DNA of 64,000 bases from Brevundimonas sp. GTDB taxonomy: Bacteria; Pseudomonadota; Alphaproteobacteria; Caulobacterales; Caulobacteraceae. Below are positions 8,198 through 19,356 of this stretch, one piece after another. Where the stretch lies: positions 1-64,000 of the forward strand of contig NZ_JACESA010000001.1 in NCBI RefSeq assembly GCF_013912065.1, given 5' to 3'. The translations under genes and the position numbers were made by a program. The notes below the pieces were generated by a model that ran no database searches, was not told where the DNA came from, and saw only the letters and a program-made list of their open reading frames with translations. How positions within the stretch are numbered: position 1 is the first letter of the stretch; the number at the start of each line of letters is the position of its first letter.

Positions 8198-8220
8198 GCG
8201 TTTAGCCGCGTTGCAATCCG

Positions 8221-8253
8221 CGAGGCGCGGCCCTAGGTTCCGCGCCTCGTTTT
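8221..8253 (+). terminator. Intrinsic terminator after nlpD-like gene
   Basis: Perfect 10-bp stem CGAGGCGCGG / CCGCGCCTCG with a 9-nt loop, followed by TTTT. It separates the surE-pcm-nlpD unit from yajC-secDF. Confidence 0.8.
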
Positions 8254-8302
8254 GAATGGGGCGCCAACGAGGGCTGCTCCAACCTGTGTTCGGAGACTAC
8301 CC

Positions 8303-8620
8303 ATGGGCGCCCCAGCTGACGGCGGCATGATGGCCGTGATCATGCAGTTCCTGCCGATCATCGCCATCTTCATCCTGTTCTACTTCCTGCTGATCCGTCC
8401 GCAGCAGAAGCGGGCCAAGGAACATGCGGCCGCCATCACTGCGGTGAAGCGCGGCGACACCGTGGTCCTGTCCAGCGGCATGATCGGCAAGGTGACCCGC
8501 GTCGAAGAGGCCGAGGTCAATGTCGAGATCGCGCCCAGCGTCAATGTGCGCGTGGTCAAGACCATGATCGCCGAGGTGCGCAACCGCACCGCCATCGCCG
8601 CCAACGATTCCAAGGCCTGA
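8303..8620 (+). CDS. yajC: Preprotein translocase accessory subunit YajC
   Basis: Small inner-membrane partner of SecD-SecF. The 105-aa product has one N-terminal transmembrane helix (MAVIMQFLPIIAIFILFYF), then the hallmark LLIRPQQKRAKEH, and a soluble domain with VKRGDTVVLSSGMIGKV. The start ATG 8303 has CGGAGA upstream; an in-frame ATG at 8252 lies inside the terminator region and was rejected. It is 33 bp before secD, in the classic yajC-secD-secF order. Confidence 0.95.
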   Translation: MGAPADGGMMAVIMQFLPIIAIFILFYFLLIRPQQKRAKEHAAAITAVKRGDTVVLSSGMIGKVTRVEEAEVNVEIAPSVNVRVVKTMIAEVRNRTAIAANDSKA

Positions 8621-8653
8621 TACCAAGCGTATCGCTGAACCGAGACCATCCTC

Positions 8654-10246
8654 ATGATTCAGCTGTCGCGCTGGAAAGTCACGCTCGTCGTCGTCGCCCT
8701 TCTGCTGGGCTGTCTGCTGGCCTATCCGAACCTGCTGAGCCCGGCGCAACGCGCCGCTCTGCCCGGCTGGCTGCCGAAGAACGCCCTGAACCTGGGGCTG
8801 GACCTGCAGGGCGGGTCCTATCTTCTGCTGGAGGTGGATGTGCCGGCGATGCGCGAGAAGCGCGTCACCAATCTGGTCGAGGACGTGCGCGTCACCCTGA
8901 ACGGCGAGGGCATAGCCACCAACGGCTTCCAGCGTGAACCCGGCGGCGTGGTGGTGACCCTGGCCAATCCGGCCCAGCAGGACGCCGCCTTCGAGGCACT
9001 GCGTCAGCTGGCCGGCGCGGCCGGTCCGTCGGGCCAGGTCGAACGCACCGCCTCGCGCGTCGGCGCCGACCGCGTCCGTTTCGCCTATACCGACGCGGCT
9101 TTGGCCGGGATGGGATCGACGGCGGTGGATCAGTCGATCGAGGTGGTGCGCCGCCGGATCGACAGTCTGGGCACCCGCGAACCCTCCATCACCCGCCAGG
9201 GCGCCGATCGGATCGTGGTCCAGGCGCCGGGCGAGAGCGATCCGGCCAAGCTGGAAGACGTCATCGGCCAGACGGCCCAGCTGACCTTCCAGATGGTGGA
9301 CACCGAAAACTCGATCACCGACGCCATGGCCGGCCGGGTGCCGCCCGACGCCGAACTGCTGACCGACGAACAGGGCACGCCCTATCTGGTCAAGAAGCGG
9401 GTGCTGGTCTCGGGCGAGAACCTGACCCGCGCCGGCGTCGGCGCCGACCAGAGCGGCCGCCCGGCCATCGACTTCCGCTTCGACGGGGCCGGCGCGCGTC
9501 GTTTCGGCCAGGCCACAGCCGCCAACCTTGGCAAGCCCTTCGCCATCATTCTGGACGGCAAGGTCATTTCGGCGCCGACGATCCAGAGCGCGATCACGAC
9601 CGGTTCGGGCCAGATCACCGGCAGCTTCTCGATCGAGGAAGCCTCGACCCTGGTGAACCTGCTGAACGGGGGCGCCCTGCCGGCGCCGCTGAACGTCGAG
9701 GAGCGCCGCACCGTCACCGCCGAACTGGGCGCGGACGCCGTCGCCGCCGGGGGGCTGTCGACCGCCATCGGCTTCGCCATCATCGTCGTCTTCATGATCC
9801 TGTCCTACGGCCTGCTGTTCGGCGGGATCTCGGTTCTGGGCCTGATGCTGAACGGCCTGCTGATCGTGGCGGCCATGTCGCTGACCCAGGCCACCCTGAC
9901 CCTGCCGGGCATCGCCGGTCTGATCCTGACCTTCGCCGTCGCGGTCGACGCCAACGTGCTGATCTATGAGCGGATGCGCGACGAGGCCCGGGCGGGCCGC
10001 AGCGTTATCGCCACCATGGACGCGGGCTTCTCCAAGGCCTGGGGCACGATCCTGGACGCCAACGTCACCACACTGGTGGCGGCGGCCATCATGTTCGCCT
10101 TCGGCGCCGGCCCCGTGCGGGGCTTCGCCTGGACGCTGAGCATCGGGGTTATCACCTCGATGTTCTCTTCGATCCTGGTCGCCCAGGTCCTGCTGGCGTA
10201 TTGGCTGAAGACGGCCAAACCCAAGAAACTGCCGATCGCGGAGTGA
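8654..10246 (+). CDS. secD: Protein translocase subunit SecD
   Basis: RND-type membrane protein that uses proton-motive force to pull exported proteins through SecYEG. The 530-aa product has an N-terminal membrane helix, the conserved LGLDLQGGSYLLLEVD start of the periplasmic region (P1 head and base), the substrate-handling repeat (FAIILDGKVISAPTIQSAI), and five C-terminal helices including GLILTFAVAVDANVLIYERM, the SecD family signature with the functional Asp. It overlaps secF by one base (TGATG). Confidence 0.96.
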   Translation: MIQLSRWKVTLVVVALLLGCLLAYPNLLSPAQRAALPGWLPKNALNLGLDLQGGSYLLLEVDVPAMREKRVTNLVEDVRVTLNGEGIATNGFQREPGGVVVTLANPAQQDAAFEALRQLAGAAGPSGQVERTASRVGADRVRFAYTDAALAGMGSTAVDQSIEVVRRRIDSLGTREPSITRQGADRIVVQAPGESDPAKLEDVIGQTAQLTFQMVDTENSITDAMAGRVPPDAELLTDEQGTPYLVKKRVLVSGENLTRAGVGADQSGRPAIDFRFDGAGARRFGQATAANLGKPFAIILDGKVISAPTIQSAITTGSGQITGSFSIEEASTLVNLLNGGALPAPLNVEERRTVTAELGADAVAAGGLSTAIGFAIIVVFMILSYGLLFGGISVLGLMLNGLLIVAAMSLTQATLTLPGIAGLILTFAVAVDANVLIYERMRDEARAGRSVIATMDAGFSKAWGTILDANVTTLVAAAIMFAFGAGPVRGFAWTLSIGVITSMFSSILVAQVLLAYWLKTAKPKKLPIAE

Positions 10247-11232
10247 TGGCGATGCGTGGATGGCCCTTCATCAAGCTGCTGCCGCAGAAGACGAATCTGC
10301 AGTTCGTCCGGCATGCGCGCGCCGCCGGCATCGTGTCGGCGATCCTGTGCGTCGCCTCCATCGTGGCGTGCTTCTACCCCGGCCTGAACATGGGCATCGA
10401 CTTCCGGGGCGGCGCCTCGATGGAGGTATCCAAGCCCGCCGGCCAGGAAATCCAGCTGGACCGCGTGCGTCAGGCCGTGGGTAATTTGGATTTGGGCGAC
10501 GTCCAGGTCCAGGGCATCGCCCGACGCGACACAAACGCCAATGACGGCTCGACCGCCATCCTGCGCTTCCAGGTGCCGGAAGGCCGCGACCAGACCCAGG
10601 TGGTCCGCCAGGTCGAGACCGCCATCTCGGGCGCCGTGGGCGAGGTCGCCTATTCGGACGTCAGCGTCGTCGGCTCCAAGGTTTCGGGCGAACTGTTCAC
10701 CTCGGGCATCCTGGCCCTGGTTGTCGCGATCGGCCTGATGTTCCTCTACATCTGGTTCCGGTTCGAGCCCCAGTTCGGCTTCGGCGCCGTCGCCGGCCTG
10801 CTGCACGACGTGGTGCTGACCTTCGGCCTGATCGTCCTGTTCCGGCTGGAGTTCAGCCTGAACATGGTCGCGGCCATCCTGACCGTCATCGGCTATTCGA
10901 TGAACGACACCGTGGTGGTGTTCGACCGGCTTCGCGAGAACCTGCGCAAGTACAAGACCATGCCGCTGCGCGACGTGATCGACCTGTCGATCAACGAGAC
11001 CCTGAGCCGGACCATCATCACCGGTGTCACCGCCGTCATGGTGCTGGCGGCCCTGGCGGTGTTCGGCGGCGAGGCCCTGTTCGGCTTCTCCATCGCCCTG
11101 ATGTTCGGCATCATCATCGGCACCTATTCGTCGATCTATGTCGGCGCGCCGATCATCCTTCTGTGGGGCGTCAAGCGCGGCGGAACCGAAGAAGCCAAGC
11201 CGATCAAGCTGGGCATGGCCAGCCGGCCCTGA
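10246..11232 (+). CDS. secF: Protein translocase subunit SecF
   Basis: Partner of SecD. The 328-aa product has a first membrane helix, the LNMGIDFRGGASMEV signature, a short periplasmic domain, and a C-terminal membrane block with GYSMNDTVVVFDRLREN, the equivalent of the SecD functional helix. ATG 10246 shares its A with the secD stop; ATG 10252 (MRGWPF) is an equally possible start 6 bp later. Cys and Gly-rich helices near the C-terminus end in a polar basic tail, as usual for the family. Confidence 0.95.
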   Translation: MAMRGWPFIKLLPQKTNLQFVRHARAAGIVSAILCVASIVACFYPGLNMGIDFRGGASMEVSKPAGQEIQLDRVRQAVGNLDLGDVQVQGIARRDTNANDGSTAILRFQVPEGRDQTQVVRQVETAISGAVGEVAYSDVSVVGSKVSGELFTSGILALVVAIGLMFLYIWFRFEPQFGFGAVAGLLHDVVLTFGLIVLFRLEFSLNMVAAILTVIGYSMNDTVVVFDRLRENLRKYKTMPLRDVIDLSINETLSRTIITGVTAVMVLAALAVFGGEALFGFSIALMFGIIIGTYSSIYVGAPIILLWGVKRGGTEEAKPIKLGMASRP

Positions 11233-11270
11233 TCAGGGCATCCTCATCCCCGGAAACGGGGGCGGGGATC

Positions 11271-11654
11271 ATGGGGCGAGGACTTGTCCTGGCGGTGGCG
11301 ATGACGCTGGCTTCAGCCGCGGGGGCGCAGGCCCAGACCCATGTGGGCAAGGACGCCTATCAGGGGCTTCACTGGTCCGTCGCCGCGCCCCAGGGCGCGT
11401 CCTGGACCCTGGTCTGCCGATTTCGACCGGTGACGGTCTGGATCAGCCCCTACGAACGCGATCGCTGGATGAACATCATGACGCTGGAAGGGGGCGGCGA
11501 CGCGCGCGGCCGCCTGCCGGGCGACAACGGCCGCTGCACCCTGACCAAGACCGGCGGCGAGGGCGCGGTCGGGATCGCCCTGGTCAAGCACGGCGAGGCG
11601 ACCTCGGCCGGCACGCGCGATCCGGCGGCGCCGGCGAAGGTGACGGTGTTCTGA
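11271..11654 (+). CDS. Exported hypothetical protein, 127 aa
   Basis: The product begins MGRGLVLAVAMTLASAAGAQAQ, a Sec signal with an AQA cleavage site, so the ~105-residue mature domain is periplasmic. It has two Cys (VCRF and GRCTLT), which could form a disulfide, and several Gly-rich turns. I do not recognise the family. It follows secF by 38 bp with a GGCGGGGATC leader and may be transcribed with it. Its stop codon abuts the convergent stop of the GH2 gene. Confidence 0.6.
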   Translation: MGRGLVLAVAMTLASAAGAQAQTHVGKDAYQGLHWSVAAPQGASWTLVCRFRPVTVWISPYERDRWMNIMTLEGGGDARGRLPGDNGRCTLTKTGGEGAVGIALVKHGEATSAGTRDPAAPAKVTVF

Positions 11655-13559
11655 TCAGCGCCGGGCGCGGCGGGCGTAATAGTCCGCCAGCACGGCGAAG
11701 GCCTGTTTGCGTCGTCCGGTCTCGGAGGTCAGGCCCTTGCGGTTCCAGCCCTGCTGGAAGACCGGGTGCTGGCGGCGCGGGGCGCGGAAGTCCTTGAGAA
11801 TCCAGGGCGACAGGCCGCGCAGGAAGGGAATGCCGTCGGCCATGGCGAGGGTCTGGCGATAATATTCGGCCTGGAATTCCTCCGAGAATTTCCGGGTAGC
11901 GCCGCTGTCGCGGAAGCCGGCCAGAGCGCCGGCGCCGAATTCGGAAAAGATCAGCGGCTTGGAGAAGTCCGACCGCCACCTCATGGCCGGCAGGTCCGTC
12001 AGCCGGTCGTGCGAGTACCAGCCGCCGTAGGTGTTGACGGCCATGACGTCCAAGTCTGCGACCAGGGGGTCGTCGATGCGAATCTCGACCCGGCCGTCCA
12101 CATCTTCGCGGTCGGTCAGCAGGGCGGCGGTGACCAGGCGGCTGTCGTCCAGGTCGCGGACGTCGCGGATCAGGGCCCTCAGGAAAGCATTGCGCGGCGC
12201 GCTGATCGGCGTCTCGTTAGCCACGCTCCAGAAGGCGATCGAGGCGCGGTTGCGGTCGCGGCGGATGTTCGACGCCAGCATTCGGCGGGCGACGCCCAGC
12301 GTGTCCATATTGGCGAAGTCGATGCGCCAGTAGACGGGGATCTCGCTCCAGACCAGCAGGCCCAGTTCGTCGGCCAGACGTGTCGTGACCTCCGAATGCG
12401 GATAGTGGGCCAGGCGGACGAAGTTGCAGTTCAGGCCGTCCTTGGCCTCGGTCAGCAAGGCGCGGGCGGCCTCGGGGGTGATGATACGGCCGGGGTTGGG
12501 GCCGTATTCCTCTTCGTGCAGGCAGATGCCGCGCAGGAAGATCGGGCGGCCATTCAGCAGGATGTCCTCGCCGCGCACGGCGATGGTGCGAAGTCCGACG
12601 CGGTCGGTCAGGCGGTCCTCGCCGGCCTCGAACACCACGTCGTGCAGCGTCGGCGTCTCGGGGGACCACAGCGCCAGGCGGCGGGGCGCGGGGACGGAAC
12701 CGCGCCAGCGACCCTCGGCGTCGGTGCGGCCGTTCAGCGTCAGGTTCAGGCCGGGAAGGCGAGCGGCGACGGCGCGGTCGGCGCGGTCGGCGCCGTTCAG
12801 GGCGATATCGGCGACGATCCGGCCCTGGCCGTCCAGCCGGATCCAGGCGTCGTCGATGAAGGTGGCGGGGGTATGGACCAGCAGCACCTCGCGCGTGACC
12901 CCCGCGTAGTTCTCCCAGTCCGTGACCGGCGGCGGGACGCTGGTCGCCGTGCGGACGGATTCGACGCCCAGGGTGACGTTGTTGCGGCCGGGCCGGAGGA
13001 GGTCGGTCACGTCGAAGGCGAAGGGAACGAAGCCGCCCTCGTGCTCACCGGCCTTTTCGCCGTTGACGTAAACGACGGTTTGATAGTCGGCCGCGCCCAC
13101 GCGCAGGTGGACCCGACCGCCGCCCGGCGCATGATCGAAGTCGCGCCGATACCACATCAGCCCCTGATAATGGCGCAACTCAGGTTCGGCCGCGATCCAG
13201 GAGCCGGGGAGGGTGGTCGTCGGCGACCGATCCATGTCGTACTCGTACAGGGCGTTCGGATCGGCGGTCATGGCCGCCTCGACATCGATGTCGTCGTAGC
13301 GGCGGTGACCCAGGTCCGCCTCCGCGCCGTGGAAGCCCGCCATGCCGTCGCGGAAGGGATCGATCGACCAGCGCCAGGTTCCGGACAGGTCCATGACATC
13401 GCGCGCGCCGGCGTTGATCAGCGTCAGGGTTTCCGGGGACGGACCGGTCGCAACCGGGGCCGGTGTCTGGCCTTGGGCTTCGGCTCTCAGGGCCGGCAGC
13501 AGGGCGGCGGAAGCCAGGCCCAGGCCGATCCAGCCGCGCCGTGTCGGGTTAAACGTCAT
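11655..13559 (-). CDS. Glycoside hydrolase family 2 (beta-glucuronidase/beta-galactosidase type)
   Basis: A 634-aa exported GH2 enzyme: a Tat-like signal (TRRGWIGLGLASAALLPAL), a sugar-binding jelly-roll (about 60-225, with GLMWYRRDF and YVNGEKAGEHEGGF), an immunoglobulin-like domain, and a TIM barrel starting near VRGEDILLNGRPIFLRGICLHE. The expected catalytic pair is present: acid/base Glu449 in SVANE and nucleophile Glu540 in IFSEFG. The barrel layout (HYPHSEVTTRLADELGLLVWSEIP) is that of beta-glucuronidases, but substrate cannot be fixed. The start has GGGGAGG upstream. It is isolated from the xyloglucan locus and follows the aminotransferase gene on the same strand after a strong hairpin. 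Confidence 0.88.
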   Translation of the reverse strand: MTFNPTRRGWIGLGLASAALLPALRAEAQGQTPAPVATGPSPETLTLINAGARDVMDLSGTWRWSIDPFRDGMAGFHGAEADLGHRRYDDIDVEAAMTADPNALYEYDMDRSPTTTLPGSWIAAEPELRHYQGLMWYRRDFDHAPGGGRVHLRVGAADYQTVVYVNGEKAGEHEGGFVPFAFDVTDLLRPGRNNVTLGVESVRTATSVPPPVTDWENYAGVTREVLLVHTPATFIDDAWIRLDGQGRIVADIALNGADRADRAVAARLPGLNLTLNGRTDAEGRWRGSVPAPRRLALWSPETPTLHDVVFEAGEDRLTDRVGLRTIAVRGEDILLNGRPIFLRGICLHEEEYGPNPGRIITPEAARALLTEAKDGLNCNFVRLAHYPHSEVTTRLADELGLLVWSEIPVYWRIDFANMDTLGVARRMLASNIRRDRNRASIAFWSVANETPISAPRNAFLRALIRDVRDLDDSRLVTAALLTDREDVDGRVEIRIDDPLVADLDVMAVNTYGGWYSHDRLTDLPAMRWRSDFSKPLIFSEFGAGALAGFRDSGATRKFSEEFQAEYYRQTLAMADGIPFLRGLSPWILKDFRAPRRQHPVFQQGWNRKGLTSETGRRKQAFAVLADYYARRARR

Positions 13560-13596
13560 GGAAGCCTCCCCTTGCATTTGCCGGGAGGCTAACCGA

Positions 13597-13634
13597 GGCC
13601 GTGACGGGTGGGAAGACAACCCCCCGTCACGGCC
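13597..13634 (-). terminator. Stem-loop after the aminotransferase gene
   Basis: Perfect 12-bp stem GGCCGTGACGGG / CCCGTCACGGCC with a 14-nt loop, immediately downstream of the aminotransferase stop on the minus strand and upstream of the GH2 gene. There is no clear T-run in the minus direction, so it may be a transcript-stabilising hairpin rather than an efficient terminator. Confidence 0.5.
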
Positions 13635-13638
13635 AGTT

Positions 13639-15679
<2,041 letters not shown>

Positions 15680-15760
15680 GGATTTGTCCGTATATGGAAA
15701 TTTAACGGTCGTTATCCCGGATCAATCAGGTTGTTCCTGAAGGTTTCAGGAGTTGCGGTC

Positions 15761-16186
15761 ATGGATTTCGTTGCGCTGCACGGCCAGCACCGTGTCATCC
15801 TGAAGCTCGCCAGCGGTTTGATCGGCACGGCGGACGAAGTGCGCACGCTGGACGACGCCGTCGCGGCGCGGCGAGCACTGGAGCGGCTGGACCGAATCCT
15901 GATGTCCCACCTCGCCGTCGAGGACGAGGTGGTGATGCCGGTTCTTCTGGACAGCGAGGATGCGGGAACGCGGGCTGCGGCCCTTTGCTGCCACGAGGAA
16001 ATGGGCGGCATCGCATCGGTCTGGGCCGATTACCTGACCAAGTGGGACGCCGAGCGAATCCACCGCGAACAGGCGCGTTTCGCTGCGGTGACACGCGGAC
16101 TGATGGCCGCCCTGGCCCATCGGGTGGACCGCGAGGAACGCGAACTGTACCCCTTGGCCCAGGCCGCCGGAGCGCGCGCCGCCTGA
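15761..16186 (+). CDS. Hemerythrin-like HHE-domain protein
   Basis: A 141-aa four-helix-bundle protein with His and acidic residues at the expected di-iron positions: LHGQHRVIL (helix 1), SHLAVEDEVVMP (helix 2), CCHEEM (helix 3) and LAHRVDREERELYPL (helix 4). Such stand-alone hemerythrins bind O2 or protect against oxygen and nitrosative stress. ATG 15761 is preceded by CAGGAG at 8 bp; an upstream in-frame TTG (15731) was not used. Confidence 0.85.
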   Translation: MDFVALHGQHRVILKLASGLIGTADEVRTLDDAVAARRALERLDRILMSHLAVEDEVVMPVLLDSEDAGTRAAALCCHEEMGGIASVWADYLTKWDAERIHREQARFAAVTRGLMAALAHRVDREERELYPLAQAAGARAA

Positions 16187-16356
16187 GCGTCTCCCGCCTA
16201 GGAGGAAATGCAGGGTGACGAGGCCGTTATCGGGCTTGCGTTCGCCTCCGCATGCGGGCAAACCGACCTCCGGTAGACGTGGCGAAGACGATCAGGACGC
16301 GGACGGGGAAGGGGATCTCCGGACGTGTGGGCGTCGCCAAGTCGACTGCGAGCTAA

Positions 16357-17433
<1,077 letters not shown>

Positions 17434-17443
17434 TCCCTTATCG

Positions 17444-17467
17444 GCGGCCAGGTGAAAGCCTGGCCGC
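17444..17467 (+). other. Stem-loop between mreB and mreC
   Basis: Perfect 9-bp stem GCGGCCAGG / CCTGGCCGC with loop TGAAAG, followed by AAATCC rather than a T-run. It could attenuate transcription or protect the mreB mRNA end, giving more mreB than mreC. Confidence 0.5.
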
Positions 17468-17581
17468 AAATCCTTATCAGCCCTGCGTGATCGACGGTTC
17501 CATTCCGGCCCCGATTTTGCGATAGGCAGGCAGAACGGCAGGGGCGCCTGCCGATTCCAACCCCTTTTGTGGAAGTCGCCC

Positions 17582-18841
17582 GTGGCGTTTCGCGACGGCC
17601 CTTTTGAAAACCTGAAGGTGCCGCTGGCCTGGACCGCCGCGGTGGTCGCCGTCGTGGCCATGATCGCGGCCGGCCTGCTGCTGATCAGCGACCGGGGAAC
17701 GCCGGACGGCGGATCCAGCTATGGACCGGCGCGGGGGGCGGCGGAGACTGTGACCGGGCCGGTCAGCGGAATCCTGGCGGCGCCGGTGCGCTGGGTCGGC
17801 GCCGTGACGGACTACGTCGGCGGCTATTTCTTCGCCGTCTCCGAGAACCGCCGGCTGAAGGCGGAACTGGCCGAGTTGCAGCCGTGGCGCGACCAGGCCA
17901 TCGCCCTGAAGAACGTCAACGCCCGCTACGAGGCCATGCTGGGCCTGCGAACCGAGCCGGCCGTGCCCATGGTCACGGCGCGAGCCATTTCCGACGCGCG
18001 CGGCCCCTTCAATCGGGCGAAGCTGGTCGATGTCGGATCGTCCAAGGGCGTGCGCATCGGCAATCCCGTCATCACCGAACACGGACTGGTGGGACGGGTG
18101 GTCGGGGTCTCCGGCGGCGTCAGCCGGGTGGTGCTGCTGACCGACGTCGCGTCGCGCACCCCGGTCCTGGTCGATCGCACCGACGCCCGCGCCATGCTGA
18201 CCGGAGACGGCAGCGGCAATCCCCGACTGGAGTTCGTACGCGGCGCCGGTTCGGTTCAGGCGGGCGACCGGATACTGAGCTCCGGCGACGGCGGCGGCCT
18301 GCCGCGCGGCATTCCGATCGGCGTGGCGGCCAAGGGAATCGACGGCAGCTGGCGCGTCAAACTGTTCAGTGATCGCGGTCCGGTCGACTATGTCCGGGTG
18401 CTGTTGTTCCAGGACTTCGGTCAGTTGATCGATCCGAACGCCCTCAATGCGCCGCCCCTGGCCGGTCTGACGACGGCCCCGCCGCCGAGCGCGGAACAGG
18501 CCGGCGCCATCGACGACGCCAATGCGCGCCGACAGGCCGCCGCCCAGGCCCAGGCGGAGCGCGCGCGCATCGCGGCTGCCGCCGTCGCCAGGACGCCTCC
18601 CGCACCCGTCGCCGCCAGGCCCGCCGCCCAGACATCTTCCGGTTCGACGGGGGGCGCGCAGCCGCGGTCCACCCAGACCCCTTCCGCGCAGACTCGCCCG
18701 ACGCCGCCTCCTTCGGCCCAGACCGGTCCCACGCAGACCCGACCCGCACAGCCTCGTCCCGTGCAGGCGCGCCCCGCCGAAACCCGTCCGGAGCCGTCGC
18801 AGCCCGCCGAATCGGCGCCCGCCACGGAGGGCGCGACGTGA
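17582..18841 (+). CDS. mreC: Rod-shape-determining protein MreC with long Pro/Thr/Gln-rich tail
   Basis: Bitopic periplasmic scaffold linking MreB to the elongation penicillin-binding proteins. The 419-aa product has one N-terminal transmembrane helix (about 14-36), a coiled coil (SENRRLKAELAELQPWRDQA), and the beta-barrel MreC core (KLVDVGSSKGVRIGNPVITEHGLVGRV to about residue 285). After this it carries roughly 130 extra residues rich in Ala, Pro, Thr and Gln with repeated (S/T)AQT and RP units. GTG 17582 has GGAAG at 6 bp. The stop overlaps the mreD start (GTGA). Confidence 0.94.
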   Translation: MAFRDGPFENLKVPLAWTAAVVAVVAMIAAGLLLISDRGTPDGGSSYGPARGAAETVTGPVSGILAAPVRWVGAVTDYVGGYFFAVSENRRLKAELAELQPWRDQAIALKNVNARYEAMLGLRTEPAVPMVTARAISDARGPFNRAKLVDVGSSKGVRIGNPVITEHGLVGRVVGVSGGVSRVVLLTDVASRTPVLVDRTDARAMLTGDGSGNPRLEFVRGAGSVQAGDRILSSGDGGGLPRGIPIGVAAKGIDGSWRVKLFSDRGPVDYVRVLLFQDFGQLIDPNALNAPPLAGLTTAPPPSAEQAGAIDDANARRQAAAQAQAERARIAAAAVARTPPAPVAARPAAQTSSGSTGGAQPRSTQTPSAQTRPTPPPSAQTGPTQTRPAQPRPVQARPAETRPEPSQPAESAPATEGAT

Positions 18842-19356
18842 GACGGCCGGTCGCGGTCCGCGTCGTGGGCCCCCTGCAATGGATCGTCTATCCGGCCCTG
18901 GCGGCGGTCGCCGCCACCATCGTCTTCGCGACCCCGGTCGAGCTTTTCGGCCTGACCCTGCCCGAGCCGGTGTTTCCGATGGTTCTGGCCTTCGCCTGGC
19001 CGCTGATCCGCCCGTCGATGACGGCGCCGGCGGTGCTGTTCGTGCTGGGCCTGTTTCTGGACCTGTTCTGGAACGGTCCGCTGGGCCTGTGGTCGCTGTG
19101 CCTGATGGGCGTTTATGCCGTCGTCCTGCTGTCGCGGAACCTGTTGGCCGGGCATGAGGGCGTGGTCCGGTTCGCCTGGTATGCGGCCTGCACCCTGGGG
19201 GCCTTCCTGGTCGCCTATGTCATCGTGGCGATCCGGGCCGCCAATCCGCCGGCGATCCTGGCGCTGATCGGCCAGATCACCCCGACCCTGATCCTGTATC
19301 CGATCGCCGACTGGATGCTGGAGCGGTTCGACGACGGGGATATTCGGTTCCGATGA
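18838..19356 (+). CDS. mreD: Rod-shape-determining protein MreD
   Basis: Inner-membrane protein of the elongasome with about five to six hydrophobic helices in 172 aa. Conserved features are the middle segment LGLFLDLFWNGPLGLWSLCLMG and the end IADWMLERFDDGDIRFR. The GTG start overlaps the mreC stop, and the stop overlaps the mrdA start (ATGA), giving a fully coupled mreC-mreD-mrdA run. Confidence 0.93.
   Translation: MRRPVAVRVVGPLQWIVYPALAAVAATIVFATPVELFGLTLPEPVFPMVLAFAWPLIRPSMTAPAVLFVLGLFLDLFWNGPLGLWSLCLMGVYAVVLLSRNLLAGHEGVVRFAWYAACTLGAFLVAYVIVAIRAANPPAILALIGQITPTLILYPIADWMLERFDDGDIRFR

Noticed and set aside
11766-13592. A 608-codon plus-strand frame opposite the GH2 gene
   Set aside because: Antisense shadow of a gene with intact GH2 catalytic residues.
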